DNA of 33,315 bases from Pirellulales bacterium (GTDB taxonomy: Bacteria; Planctomycetota; Planctomycetia; Pirellulales; Lacipirellulaceae), in contig JAKVCB010000015.1 of the NCBI GenBank assembly GCA_022448345.1, positions 14,117-47,431 on the forward strand, read 5' to 3'. The notes beneath the pieces were generated by a model. It saw only the letters and a list, made by a program, of their open reading frames with translations, had not been told where the DNA came from and searched no databases. Both the position numbers and the translations under genes were made by a program. Shown piece by piece: positions 8,197-16,605 of this stretch. Positions within the stretch are counted from its first letter, which is position 1; every line of letters starts with the position of its first letter.

Positions 8197-8919
8197 TTAC
8201 CAGATGGCTCGTCCCAGGACGACCAACGCTGACAGACACGACACGATCAACACGGCAGGACGCGTGGTTTTGGCATCCAACAAAGGTGCTGTAAAGCGGG
8301 AAAGAAAAAATCCCACAAAGGTACCTGGGAGCAGTATTGCTGCCAACAAGAGTTGGTGTTTGCCAAAATGGCCCGCAAGTGACAACGCCGTGAGCGATAA
8401 AATTCCACCGAATACGAAGAATACAGCCAGCGTTGCACGGAGTCTGCTGCCAGGCTCATTTTGGTAGAGCAGGCCCATGGGAGGCCCACCCATGGATGCA
8501 AAGGTCCCGGTAAAACCTGAAACCATGCCCACCAGGAATGTATTTCGGGAGGTTGGCTGGATGGTCCATCCCACGAGGCTTAAAAACACGGCCAGCAAGA
8601 TCAGGGTGGCAAAGATGCAGGAAAAGGCAGACGCCGATAGTGCGCCCAGTGCCAACGCGGCCGGAAACATTCCAAGGGTTCGCCCTCCCAGGGCGATCCC
8701 AGCGCCCTTCCAATCGATGGCACGCCATTCGTGCCAACCCATGAGAACGGCTATGGACCAACTGGCTGCCAGCATTGGGCCGGGCACAAAGTCCTGGTCT
8801 ATGATTAGGAGTACTGGTGCCGCAATCAAGCCAGCTCCGAAACCGACCGAGCCTTGCACGACGGCTCCCGCAACGATAGCAGTTAGTGCAATAGCGATTT
8901 CAATGGGCGAGAGAGGCAC
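8197..8919 (-). CDS. TauE/SafE family membrane permease
   Basis: A 240-residue integral membrane protein with about seven to eight hydrophobic helices, the usual size of the TauE/SafE (DUF81) family. Each half begins with the family's glycine-rich signature: GSVGFGAGLIAAPVL at about 23-37 and, in the second half, SGFTGTFASMGGPPMGLLYQ. Family members export sulfite, sulfoacetate or related organic anions, or act in sulfur-compound uptake; the substrate cannot be told here. It is transcribed away from the SDR gene, with a 397-base shared upstream region, and lies 274 bases before the FwdD-like gene on the same strand, so a shared transcript is possible but not evident. Confidence 0.88.
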   Translation of the reverse strand: MPLSPIEIAIALTAIVAGAVVQGSVGFGAGLIAAPVLLIIDQDFVPGPMLAASWSIAVLMGWHEWRAIDWKGAGIALGGRTLGMFPAALALGALSASAFSCIFATLILLAVFLSLVGWTIQPTSRNTFLVGMVSGFTGTFASMGGPPMGLLYQNEPGSRLRATLAVFFVFGGILSLTALSLAGHFGKHQLLLAAILLPGTFVGFFLSRFTAPLLDAKTTRPAVLIVSCLSALVVLGRAIW

Positions 8920-9316
8920 AAGCGGGTAGGTCCCTGTTTGAGAGTTGCATAGACAACTCCAGGTTGCTCATTCGGGTTGATTCTTAAACCGATCCAGTTT
9001 TCGAATGCCCGGCATTTTAACCGTACTCCCCATTCCCGTGTCTAGGTGCACATTTCATCAGATCATGGACTGTTCTGAAAAGGCTGGCAGCCTCGTTTTA
9101 TGCAAAGCGTTTCCGCTAGTTACCAATTAGCCGTTTCTCCTGTACGATGATGCGACGTCACTTATTGCACCCAGAGGTATAGGACTACATAAGCAGCCGG
9201 TCGGAGTTGATCCTGAAAGTAAGCGGGCTTTGGATTTGGTTTTTAACAACCCTGTCTTGCTGCGGGTGTAATAACTTCGTTGTTGACTGTTTGTAAAAAC
9301 GAAAGGACCACTACGG
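8920..9316. other. Divergent promoter region, 397 bases
   Basis: This gap separates the divergently transcribed TauE/SafE permease and SDR genes and must hold promoters for both. The SDR ribosome binding site (GAAAGGA, 10 bases before ATG 9317) is clear. I do not see a convincing operator or tRNA. Confidence 0.5.
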
Positions 9317-10123
9317 ATGCACTCGGAACTGGAAACAATGTTTGATCTAAAGGGCCGGGTGGCGATGGTTACGGGTGGGGCTCGTACACTGGGCTATGAC
9401 GGAGCTTGTGTGCTTGCGGCAGCAGGTGCTGACCTGATCATTACTTCCAGGCAGTTGGATCAAGCCAAATCAACCGCGGAGACCATTTGCAAGAACTATG
9501 GGGTCGATGTGCTCCCGTTGGCATTGGATCAAACCCTGTTTGATCAGGTTCAAACAGCGGCCAGTCAGGCCATTGCGTGGAAGGGACAGGTCGATGTACT
9601 TCTGAACAACGCAGGAGGTGGTACGGGAAACAGCCCTGCTATTCTTTTCGAACGGGATCCACACGACATTGAAAAGATGATTCATCTGAATCTTACCGGT
9701 GCCCTTTGGTGTTGCCGGGAAGTTGGCCGCCACATGGCCAAACGTCACTCAGGCAAGATCATTAATATTGCATCGATTGCCGGGTTGCTGGGACGCGACC
9801 GAAAAATGTACGAACGTAACCAGATGCTGGGGCAGCCGGTCGACTACGCAGGAGCGAAGGCGGGGGTGATTGGAATGACCAAAGACCTGGCGGCGTTGAT
9901 GGCACCTCAAGGTGTGTATGTCAACGTCATCAGTCCAGGAGGATTTGAACGCGACTTGTCTGACGGATTTGTCAAGGATTTCAGTGAACGCACCGCTTTA
10001 GGGCGAATGGGTCGGGATGGCATTGACCTGAAGGGGGCAATTTTATTCCTGGCTTCTGCGGCTTCCGATTATGTGGTTGGTCAAAACCTGGTGGTGGACG
10101 GTGGATTTGAAATCTGGCACTGA
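9317..10123 (+). CDS. SDR family NAD(P)-dependent oxidoreductase
   Basis: A 268-residue classical short-chain dehydrogenase/reductase, usual length about 250-270. It has the N-terminal Rossmann fold with TGGARTLG at 19-26, NNAGG at 97-101, Asn125 in HLNLTG, catalytic Ser153 and the YxxxK pair Tyr177/Lys181, then the C-terminal VVDGG motif. Two oddities: the third glycine of TGxxxGxG is Thr24, and Ser153 to Tyr177 is 24 residues rather than the usual 12-13, because of an insertion rich in charged residues (RDRKMYERNQ). These may affect cofactor or substrate choice. Closest in appearance to gluconate 5-dehydrogenase/3-oxoacyl-ACP reductase-like SDRs; the substrate is unknown. It converges with the aldehyde oxidoreductase gene, 58 bases away. 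Confidence 0.88.
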   Translation: MHSELETMFDLKGRVAMVTGGARTLGYDGACVLAAAGADLIITSRQLDQAKSTAETICKNYGVDVLPLALDQTLFDQVQTAASQAIAWKGQVDVLLNNAGGGTGNSPAILFERDPHDIEKMIHLNLTGALWCCREVGRHMAKRHSGKIINIASIAGLLGRDRKMYERNQMLGQPVDYAGAKAGVIGMTKDLAALMAPQGVYVNVISPGGFERDLSDGFVKDFSERTALGRMGRDGIDLKGAILFLASAASDYVVGQNLVVDGGFEIWH

Positions 10124-10181
10124 CGGTTTGGAGCGGTTGTAGCGTTGCCCGAAAAATGTAAATTCGGTCACGTTACAAGTT

Positions 10182-12002
10182 TCACTCATTTTTTTCGGCG
10201 GTGGGTTCGGCGGTCCATCCGTCGGCTGACCAGCCGCGCTGAAGATTGTATTCCCGGACAAGCGACTGCAGTTTTTCGCTTGAAAGCGCAGCTCGAGCAT
10301 CATCGGGTAGTTTTTCCGAGAGTAAGCGGTCTGGAAGCGTATCTTCCTTGGGAGTCCATCCAGCGGCGATATTGAAAATCTTTTTCGCAGTGACAATGCG
10401 TTGAGCGATGTTCCGCAATTCGGTCGCGTCCAGTTTCCAGCCTGTCACGAGGTTCAATATTTCTGCAGTTTCGACAAAGAAATCAGTGAATACTCCGCGG
10501 AGGAATTTGCACAGGATTGCAGAATCCATAATGATCGCTTTATCCTCGGTTTCGATGGCCATTGGCACCGCATCGAGCCCGACGTCGCGGCGGTCGACCT
10601 GATCGGAAAAGTCGACTTCATAGGCACCACTACGATTGTGATCGGCGCCGCGGGTCCCAACCGCGAATCCCAGGGCCATGGTTTGGAGTGCCCGTGGCTC
10701 ATAGCCGGGGAGTTCAAGTCCTTTGACCTGTGGCGCAAAGTCAATTGCATTGTTGCCAATATCGTGAGCCAGGCGGCGGCTACCCTGGGCCAATTGGTTC
10801 CCTATTCCTTCGCGCGTGCTGATCAGTTCAATGGCCTGAGTCAGTGCGTCACCGTCTCCGAACTGCAGCCACGGTTCGGCAAGCAGTCCTCGCTCAACAC
10901 ACTCCATCGCAAAGGCGATGGTTCCCCCGGTACTTATTGTGTCGAGTCCCAAGGCATCACAACGCTGGGACGCACTTAGCACAGCAGCCGGGTCGTCGAT
11001 TCCACACATTGGCCCGAGAGCGAACAGATTTTCATATTCAAGGCGCACATTCACCGATGGGTCAGATGCGGGAGCGTCGGGAGATTTCAAGCCATAAATG
11101 TGCTCACATCCAATGGTGCAGCAAGCGCACGTGGCTTGTGTTTTTGAATAAATTGTGCCGAGTTGTTCTGGCGACAGGGCAGCCGCGCCGGTGAAGCTTC
11201 CCTGCTGAAAATTGCGGGTCGGCAGGGCATGGAATCGGTTGAAGGTGAGCAAATTGGAGGCCGTGCCCAGTTCGCGATATTTGGCCGTAGCTGGCCCAAA
11301 TGATTTTCGTGAAAGTTCTTTCGAGAGGCGAATCAGTGCCTGGGGATTTGCCCAGGTGGTCCGTTGCCCACCACGAACACCGATTGCCTTGACGTTTTTG
11401 GAGCCCAGGATTGCCCCGCTTCCACCTCGCCCGGCATGACGGCGGTCATGGGAAATCGTGGCGTAACGGACAAGTCGTTCCCCGGCGGGACCGATCACCG
11501 CCCACCGAAAGTCATCGTCGAATCGCTGGTGAAGTTCAGTCTCCGCCGGGGGGATTTCCATGCCCCATATTGAACCGGCATCTTCCAGGCGAACATGACC
11601 GTCGTCGATGACCAGAATGGTAGGTGCAGTTGCCTGTCCCACCAGTACGATCGCATCGCAGCCACATGCTTTACCGGCGATTGCAAAGTGGCTGCTTGCC
11701 AGTGAGTCGTTAATACGGTTTGTTAAAGGGCTTTTAGAAACAACAGCAAACTTGGCCGAGGTCGTGAGCGGGCTACCAACCAGAGGGCTGAAGACAAACG
11801 CAATCGCTGCGGCGGGCAAAAAGGGATCCACCGTTGCCGAACCTTCCAGGGTGAGAAGGTGGACTCCCAGGCCACTCCCGCCCAGGCAGTTACGTAGCAC
11901 ATCCTCACTCAGAGGAATAAATTCCGCAGTCTCGTCCGATAGATTAATCCGCAAATAGCGGCCATGATAACCAGGAGTGGAACTGTTAGGTTTTTGGATC
12001 AT
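10182..12002 (-). CDS. Tungsten-type aldehyde:ferredoxin oxidoreductase
   Basis: A 606-residue member of the AOR family (usual length 580-640), which oxidise aldehydes to carboxylates with a tungstopterin and one 4Fe-4S cluster, passing electrons to ferredoxin. All family landmarks are present: the N-terminal domain (GRYLRINL, GGSGLG), the pterin-binding HAGRGGSGAILGSKNVKAIG at about 189-208, EYENLFALGPMCGIDD at 322-337, and GTRGADHNRSG at 449-459. Cluster cysteines are Cys292, Cys295, Cys299 and Cys498, the same CxxCxxxC plus distant Cys arrangement known from Pyrococcus AOR. I use the ATG at 12002; an in-frame TTG at 12011 would add three residues. A MoaD/ThiS-like gene lies 79 bases upstream, as is common for AORs. 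The physiological aldehyde is unknown. Confidence 0.93.
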   Translation of the reverse strand: MIQKPNSSTPGYHGRYLRINLSDETAEFIPLSEDVLRNCLGGSGLGVHLLTLEGSATVDPFLPAAAIAFVFSPLVGSPLTTSAKFAVVSKSPLTNRINDSLASSHFAIAGKACGCDAIVLVGQATAPTILVIDDGHVRLEDAGSIWGMEIPPAETELHQRFDDDFRWAVIGPAGERLVRYATISHDRRHAGRGGSGAILGSKNVKAIGVRGGQRTTWANPQALIRLSKELSRKSFGPATAKYRELGTASNLLTFNRFHALPTRNFQQGSFTGAAALSPEQLGTIYSKTQATCACCTIGCEHIYGLKSPDAPASDPSVNVRLEYENLFALGPMCGIDDPAAVLSASQRCDALGLDTISTGGTIAFAMECVERGLLAEPWLQFGDGDALTQAIELISTREGIGNQLAQGSRRLAHDIGNNAIDFAPQVKGLELPGYEPRALQTMALGFAVGTRGADHNRSGAYEVDFSDQVDRRDVGLDAVPMAIETEDKAIIMDSAILCKFLRGVFTDFFVETAEILNLVTGWKLDATELRNIAQRIVTAKKIFNIAAGWTPKEDTLPDRLLSEKLPDDARAALSSEKLQSLVREYNLQRGWSADGWTAEPTAEKNE

Positions 12003-12081
12003 CAGCGGCAAATTGTTTCATTGGCCGTGTTGCGGCAATAGGAGCAGAATTCCAAATTGTTCATCGCCATTCCCGGACTGC

Positions 12082-12366
12082 TCAACCACCGGCATCGACT
12101 GAAAGGATCAGGAGACAATCGCCATCGACAAGTGGGGTTTGGGGATCTCGGATGAACTGGTCTTTACCCAGGCTGGCGATGAATAATTGGTTTAAGGTTT
12201 TTGCACCAGAATCATTATCGTTCGTTGAAAGACAGTCCCGGGCGAATTCTGGAAATTGTTCGCCCAATTCGCTCAGGACTTGGCCGAGCGAATTGGCTTC
12301 CACGTCAATGTGGTCTTTCCCCACTCGCTCTCGGGCAATGCCATAAAATTCTATAGTTACGGTCAT
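12082..12366 (-). CDS. MoaD/ThiS-like sulfur carrier protein
   Basis: A 94-residue ubiquitin-fold protein ending in the Gly-Gly (ILSVDAGG) that is adenylated and thiocarboxylated in sulfur carriers. Length, the N-terminal beta strand (VTIEFYGIARERVG) and the DGDxLLIL strand before the tail all match MoaD, which donates sulfur to make the dithiolene of molybdopterin. Its position directly upstream of AOR suggests a dedicated role in making tungstopterin or in serving that enzyme; this is inference. The start ATG at 12366 lies nine bases after the stop of the upstream membrane protein gene, so those two are likely co-transcribed. No MoaE or MoeB partner is in the window. Confidence 0.88.
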   Translation of the reverse strand: MTVTIEFYGIARERVGKDHIDVEANSLGQVLSELGEQFPEFARDCLSTNDNDSGAKTLNQLFIASLGKDQFIRDPQTPLVDGDCLLILSVDAGG

Positions 12367-12375
12367 AGGTAGGGG

Positions 12376-13191
12376 TCAACTGGCAGTAAAGGCTGTCCAA
12401 ATCATCGAGAATATGCTCATCACAACATACAGGCTCGTCGACCACCACCAAATCAGCACGAGTTGATCGGGAGGTTCATATCCGGCGACGTGAACACCGA
12501 TTCCAATAGCTGCAACCATGCCCAGGATGAGGGCGGCAACCAGGGGGCCACCAATCCACATGCATAGCATAACGACGGTTAAGGCAACGCCAAATGCGAT
12601 CAGAATCTGTTGTGGAGAAAAGTTAAACCCGAACGAGGTTTCTTGCTCAAACGCCTTTTGCCAGGCGGCATCTGTTTTGTTCGGTGCAGGAGGTGGGCTG
12701 TTTGGAACTGGAGTCCCTTGTTGCTTTGCCTGCAACTGGGCCTTGAAAGCTTTTTTCCGCTCTGCAAGTTGGGTCTGGTGCAGCTTTTCTCGATGATTCA
12801 TGTAGTAGAGCGTACTGCCAATTCCGGTGACAAAAAGTAGCAGGGTGGCGATTAAATAGCCAAGCGCACTGCCAATTGCGAGGTAAATTGCCACGACGGC
12901 CGTGCCGATCAGCAGATGTTTTGTTTGGAAGCGAAACCCGCCATTATGGACGAGTTCTGCGAACATCTTTTCGTGGTCGAATCTTTCCTCTTCTCGGAAC
13001 AACTCGTCCACGTCGATTCGACTCTCGGCAGCGGATAACATTTCCTGCGAGGCGCGCGTTTGAAAGGCCGACACCTCGGCATCAGGAGGTTCCAATTCGT
13101 ACTCGTCAACACCCTGGTCATTTTCTTCACCAGTTGCTGAGAGGGAATCCTCATGCTTCAATTTGGAGTTTTGTTTTTTCTCAGTACTCAT
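12376..13191 (-). CDS. Membrane protein of unknown function, upstream of moaD-like gene
   Basis: A 271-residue protein that I do not recognise. The first 75 residues are hydrophilic and acidic (starting MSTEKKQNSK, with ELEPPDAEVSAF). Then follow two adjacent hydrophobic helices at about 90-130, a basic coiled-coil-like stretch (REKLHQTQLAERKKAFKAQL), a proline-rich linker (PVPNSPPPAPN), two further helices near AFGVALTVVMLCMWIGGPLVAALILG, and a last one rich in Trp (LIWWWSTSLY). The frame is open for 42 more codons upstream, but the ATG at 13191 begins a sensible soluble N-terminus. It probably heads the operon with moaD-like and AOR genes. A role as membrane partner for AOR is possible but not shown by any motif; it carries no haem or FeS motif. 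Confidence 0.75.
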   Translation of the reverse strand: MSTEKKQNSKLKHEDSLSATGEENDQGVDEYELEPPDAEVSAFQTRASQEMLSAAESRIDVDELFREEERFDHEKMFAELVHNGGFRFQTKHLLIGTAVVAIYLAIGSALGYLIATLLLFVTGIGSTLYYMNHREKLHQTQLAERKKAFKAQLQAKQQGTPVPNSPPPAPNKTDAAWQKAFEQETSFGFNFSPQQILIAFGVALTVVMLCMWIGGPLVAALILGMVAAIGIGVHVAGYEPPDQLVLIWWWSTSLYVVMSIFSMIWTAFTAS

Positions 13192-13315
13192 GGTTCCATT
13201 GTCCGCCGGTTTCCCTATAGTGACAAGCGATGAAAAATCAATTTCAGCATGCCAATTGTTCAGATTTGTGCTTTGTCCCAGTCGCCCCACACTATTTCCC
13301 TGGGAATGATTGATC

Positions 13316-14563
13316 ATGCATTTTGTGATTACTGCATTGGGGAGCTACGGCGATGTTCATCCCATGGTTGGCCTTGGTGTTGCGCTGACCCGACGGGGGC
13401 ATCGTGTGTCACTGGTAGCGAATGCCTACTTTGAAAATGTTGTGCGAGACGCAGGCCTCGACCATTTGCCACTTGGTACCCGCCAGGAGTACATGGAACT
13501 GGTCCATCATCCTGACATATGGCACCCGGTGCGGGCACCGCTTTTAGTATGGCGTTATGCCTGCGGCTCTATTCTCGAGAGGCTTTATCATTTGCTGGTC
13601 GATCAAGTGGTGCCTGGTGAGACAGTTATTGTGGCCCATGGTTTGGACATCGCGGGACGAATTGTTGGCGAAAAGCAACGTGTTCCAGTCGCAGGCGTGC
13701 ATTTTGCCCCGGCCATCTTCCTTAGTAAGTACCAGGCGCCACGGTTACCGCGAGTACTTTGGCACGAGAGGATCCCGCCGTGGATCAAGGGGGCGCAGTA
13801 TTGGTGTGCAGATCAGTTTGTATTTGATCCCCTGGTAGCTCGTCCGATCAACAAATTTCGCAAAGAGGTCAGTCTCAAGCCAATCGATCACGTGCTGACT
13901 CGGTGGTGGCATCAGACAGATGCTGTGGTCGGTTTGTTTCCGTCCTGGTTTGCCGAGCCGCAGCCTGATTGGCCAGTTGGAGTTGAGCTGACCGGTTTTC
14001 CTCTCTGGGATGGCGGCGACCAACGGGAACTTCCTGGGGAAGTGGCCCGTTTTCTAGATGCCGGCGAGGCACCTCTTGTTTGGACTCCTGGATCTGCCAA
14101 TGCGACGACTCCACAGTTTTTTACCACGGCGGTTGAGGTGTGTCAGATCCTTGGTCGACGAGGAATTTTTTTAACGAAATTTGCCGATCAGTTGCCCCGA
14201 AGGCTCCCCGAGGAAGTGTTGCATTGTGATTTTGTTCCGTTGAGTGATGTGCTCCCACGTGCATCTGCTTTTATTCATCACGGCGGTATTGGGAGCTGTG
14301 CCCAGGGATTCTCAGCTGGGGTACCACAGTTAATCCGCCCAATGGCGTTTGATCAATTTGACAATTCAATCCGGCTACAGCGTCTGGAGGTTGGTTGCGA
14401 GGTTTCAGTCCGTCGTTTTCGTGCGTCTCGCGTTGCGAAGGTACTTGATCAGATTCTGACTTCAGATAACACCAAAGAGCAGTGCCGCCATTGGGCTTCC
14501 CAGTGTGATGGTTCGGTCTCGCTTCGAAAAACTTGTGAAACGTTAGAGGCCCTGGCTGGATGA
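13316..14563 (+). CDS. GT1/UGT-like glycosyltransferase
   Basis: A 415-residue two-domain (GT-B) glycosyltransferase. The N-terminal domain opens with HFVITALGSYGDVHPMVGLG, the acceptor-side GSxGDVxP motif of family GT1 and GT28-type enzymes. The C-terminal nucleotide-sugar site includes LVWTPGSAN and, around residue 320, HHGGIGSCAQGFSAGVPQL followed by PMAFDQFDN, the donor-binding signature. Such enzymes transfer a sugar from a UDP- or dTDP-sugar to a small lipophilic acceptor such as a sterol, lipid, carotenoid or polyketide. The ATG at 13316 is preferred over an in-frame TTG six bases earlier, with GGGA upstream. It is divergent from the membrane protein gene with a 124-base shared promoter region. 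The acceptor is unknown. Confidence 0.9.
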   Translation: MHFVITALGSYGDVHPMVGLGVALTRRGHRVSLVANAYFENVVRDAGLDHLPLGTRQEYMELVHHPDIWHPVRAPLLVWRYACGSILERLYHLLVDQVVPGETVIVAHGLDIAGRIVGEKQRVPVAGVHFAPAIFLSKYQAPRLPRVLWHERIPPWIKGAQYWCADQFVFDPLVARPINKFRKEVSLKPIDHVLTRWWHQTDAVVGLFPSWFAEPQPDWPVGVELTGFPLWDGGDQRELPGEVARFLDAGEAPLVWTPGSANATTPQFFTTAVEVCQILGRRGIFLTKFADQLPRRLPEEVLHCDFVPLSDVLPRASAFIHHGGIGSCAQGFSAGVPQLIRPMAFDQFDNSIRLQRLEVGCEVSVRRFRASRVAKVLDQILTSDNTKEQCRHWASQCDGSVSLRKTCETLEALAG

Positions 14564-14877
14564 GCCCCACAAGGTTTCCGATCACATCGCGTTGGAGGCC
14601 GCAAACAAACTTCCGCCCCGGTAGTCTCCGGTCTGGCTTGTTTGGTAGTGCCAGGAAATCAACTAGGCCAGGCAGCCCATCGGCTCGTCCAACGGCCAGT
14701 TATTCCAATCCCATGTTGATGGAAGGCGCCTGCGAAGAACCCAAGTTGCGGTCTTCAAAGCTGCGATTTGTTTCGAGATGGCGCGATCGTGAAAGCTGCA
14801 CGCATTGAGGATTACAAGGGTAGACCCAATGATGGTGTCATGGACACAAGGCCACCCTGCTGCGTCCAGTACTGGCT
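14564..14877. other. Intergenic gap, 314 bases
   Basis: Convergent region between the glycosyltransferase and the TPR lipoprotein gene. A 79-codon minus-strand frame at 14663-14902 overlaps the 3' end of the TPR gene; it has an ATG but no ribosome binding site or recognisable domain and is not called. No strong terminator hairpin was found. Confidence 0.45.
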
Positions 14878-15627
14878 TCAATACCGGGCTGACGATTTCC
14901 AAGGCGTGGCCGTGCGCAGGCCGCTCTGCGCCGGCCCGGCGACATGCGGTGTTCCGGAAGCGGCGTGAAGTGTTGCGACTCGGCTTGCAACCTGAGGTTG
15001 GAATCGGTTCAGCTCAAGAGATCTCTGGTAATTAGTAAGTGCCTGTGCATGGTCTCCTTCGTGGTCACGGAGTCGTCCCAGGGCGGTCAAGGCACGCGCG
15101 TTATGGGGGTCTCCAGCCAGAGCCTGGACCAAATGTGTCTTGGCCTGATCTACCTGACCATATTCTTCACACAGTCTGGCGACTTCGATCTTGGGGTCAG
15201 CTGCTTCTGGATTCTTTGCCGACCAGTTATGTAAAAGCGAGGCAGCCTGCTGTTGGCGGTTGGTTTCGCTAAGGAGCACTGCCAGGCCGCGATGGCATTC
15301 GGCATGATTTGGATCACGTTCCAGGCATTGATTATAAAGTTGTTCTGCTTGAACCAGGTCGTTTGGCCGTTTGTAAAGTGTGCCCGTCTTATGCAGCGAG
15401 GAAGCTAGATTGTAATAACCGCTTGCTGAACCGGGATTCGTAGCGATCGCTTTTTGAAAGCGATCGGCCGCAAGTTGGTAGTTGCCCTGCTGGAAATGTT
15501 GAACCCCCTCGATATTTGCTGCCGAGGAGGAGAAATTTTGACAACCTGCCGACGTCAGCGAGACTACGGCGGTCAGGCCGACGGCCCGCCATAAATTCTG
15601 ATGTTTTCTGAAATGGTATGCGAACAC
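14878..15627 (-). CDS. TPR-repeat lipoprotein
   Basis: A 249-residue protein with three to five tetratricopeptide repeats. I choose the GTG at 15627, which has AGGGA eight bases upstream; the longer frame from 15738 adds 37 residues without a signal sequence logic. From the GTG the protein starts with a basic segment (FRKHQNLWR), a hydrophobic core and a lipobox-like SLTSAGC with Cys29 as the likely acylated residue, so it is probably anchored in a membrane facing the periplasm. TPR units begin near residue 35 (EGVQHFQQGNYQLAADRFQKAI) and continue with NPGSASGYYNLASSL, DPNHAECHRGLAVLL and DPHNARALTALGRLRD. TPRs are protein-interaction scaffolds; the partner is unknown. It is divergent from the 180-residue charged protein gene. 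Confidence 0.85.
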   Translation of the reverse strand: MFAYHFRKHQNLWRAVGLTAVVSLTSAGCQNFSSSAANIEGVQHFQQGNYQLAADRFQKAIATNPGSASGYYNLASSLHKTGTLYKRPNDLVQAEQLYNQCLERDPNHAECHRGLAVLLSETNRQQQAASLLHNWSAKNPEAADPKIEVARLCEEYGQVDQAKTHLVQALAGDPHNARALTALGRLRDHEGDHAQALTNYQRSLELNRFQPQVASRVATLHAASGTPHVAGPAQSGLRTATPWKSSARY

Positions 15628-16062
15628 GACCGGTATCCCTTCCGCACGCGCGCCTGATGAGTGAAAAGACTTGTGGCACGATCCTTGTGCCACCGTGAAA
15701 ACCGGCGAGAGATTAGTGGTGAAGCCCAATTTGTGCAAGGGGGAGTTGAATTCTTCCCCGACGCGTTGGAGAACAGGCCCGGCAACGGCGGTTTTTGGCC
15801 GGATAATCGGACCAGCCGGCTTTTTTGCGCAAACCTCCTAGTTTTCTCAAACGTTTTCCCTTCTGCAGGCCGGATTGTGCTTCCATTTCGCCTCAATGAT
15901 GCAATTGTTCAACAGGCCCCAGACAACATCTTTCCCATACCACCGGTGGACCTTTTCAAAGGCGGATATTGGGAAAGAGTGGTGGGTAGACCTGTTTTGA
16001 AGATCGACCGAGTTCTGTCCCCTAGAGACAGTGCTTTCATTTCCAGGAAAGGAGGTATCGCA
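15628..16062. other. Divergent promoter region, 435 bases
   Basis: Shared upstream region of the TPR lipoprotein (-) and the charged 180-residue protein (+). The plus frame is open from 15661, but the translation lacks the charged composition of the downstream protein and the strong ribosome binding site is at 16050-16055, so I treat this as leader. No tRNA or clear terminator is visible. Confidence 0.5.
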
Positions 16063-16605
16063 GTGACCAAGCGGGTATCTACGAACAAGACCAAAATCGC
16101 CAATACCTCCAAGTCGGGGGCGTCCCAGGAGAAGAAGGGCACCAAGACAAAAAAGTCCTCTGCGGCATCCACAGACTCTCCAGTGGGAGATCAGGAGGTC
16201 ACGATTGATCGTCGCCAAGCCGATCGCCGCCAGCAGGAACCAGAGGAAAGAACAGATAATTTTGACGACACGCTTGTGCCAAAAATAGAGCGTCGAAAAA
16301 AGGTCAGCCGTCGCCGTCAAATCGACCCCACAACCTGCGAACGAGATTACTCGGACCAGGAAGTGGAATTTATGAATGCATTAGAGAAATATAAGCGTCA
16401 GAGTGGACGGATGTTTCCGACCTGTAGTGAGGTGTTGGAAGTCATCCGAGGCCTGGATTACGTACAGCTAACACCTGCCGAAGTGCAGGCACGTCAGGAA
16501 GATAATTCAGAGGTTGAGTCACCGAAAGAGCCCGAAAGCTTTGATGAACAGCAGGAAGACAACTTGGAGGAATTGGTAGTTGCAGGGGTCGAGGACAACC
16601 TGTAA
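16063..16605 (+). CDS. Small highly charged protein, unknown function
   Basis: A 180-residue soluble protein starting at GTG 16063, chosen because a near-perfect Shine-Dalgarno (AAAGGAGG) lies seven bases upstream. The N-terminal 40 residues are Lys/Ser/Thr rich and disordered. Two arginine clusters follow (TIDRRQADRRQ near 47-57 and IERRKKVSRRRQ near 75-86). Residues about 88-130 look like the folded core (DPTTCERDYSDQEVEFMNAL, then KRQSGRMFPTCSEVLEVIRG), and the tail is strongly acidic (EDNLEELVVAGVEDNL). The core resembles small planctomycete-restricted proteins I have no function for. The basic clusters and acidic tail would fit a nucleic-acid- or ribosome-associated role, but that is speculation. 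It ends 243 bases before a strong hairpin terminator. Confidence 0.8.
   Translation: MTKRVSTNKTKIANTSKSGASQEKKGTKTKKSSAASTDSPVGDQEVTIDRRQADRRQQEPEERTDNFDDTLVPKIERRKKVSRRRQIDPTTCERDYSDQEVEFMNALEKYKRQSGRMFPTCSEVLEVIRGLDYVQLTPAEVQARQEDNSEVESPKEPESFDEQQEDNLEELVVAGVEDNL

Noticed and set aside
7988-8239. 83-codon minus-strand ORF between the FwdD-like and TauE/SafE genes.
   Set aside because: It overlaps the end of the TauE/SafE gene in another frame and shows the Ser/Pro/Arg-rich look of a shadow frame.
14663-14902. 79-codon minus-strand ORF overlapping the end of the TPR gene.
   Set aside because: No ribosome binding site, no recognisable domain, and it overlaps a better-supported gene.
15661-16062. 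In-frame N-terminal extension of the charged 180-residue protein.
   Set aside because: The extension has different composition and the strong AAAGGAGG site just before GTG 16063 marks the start.
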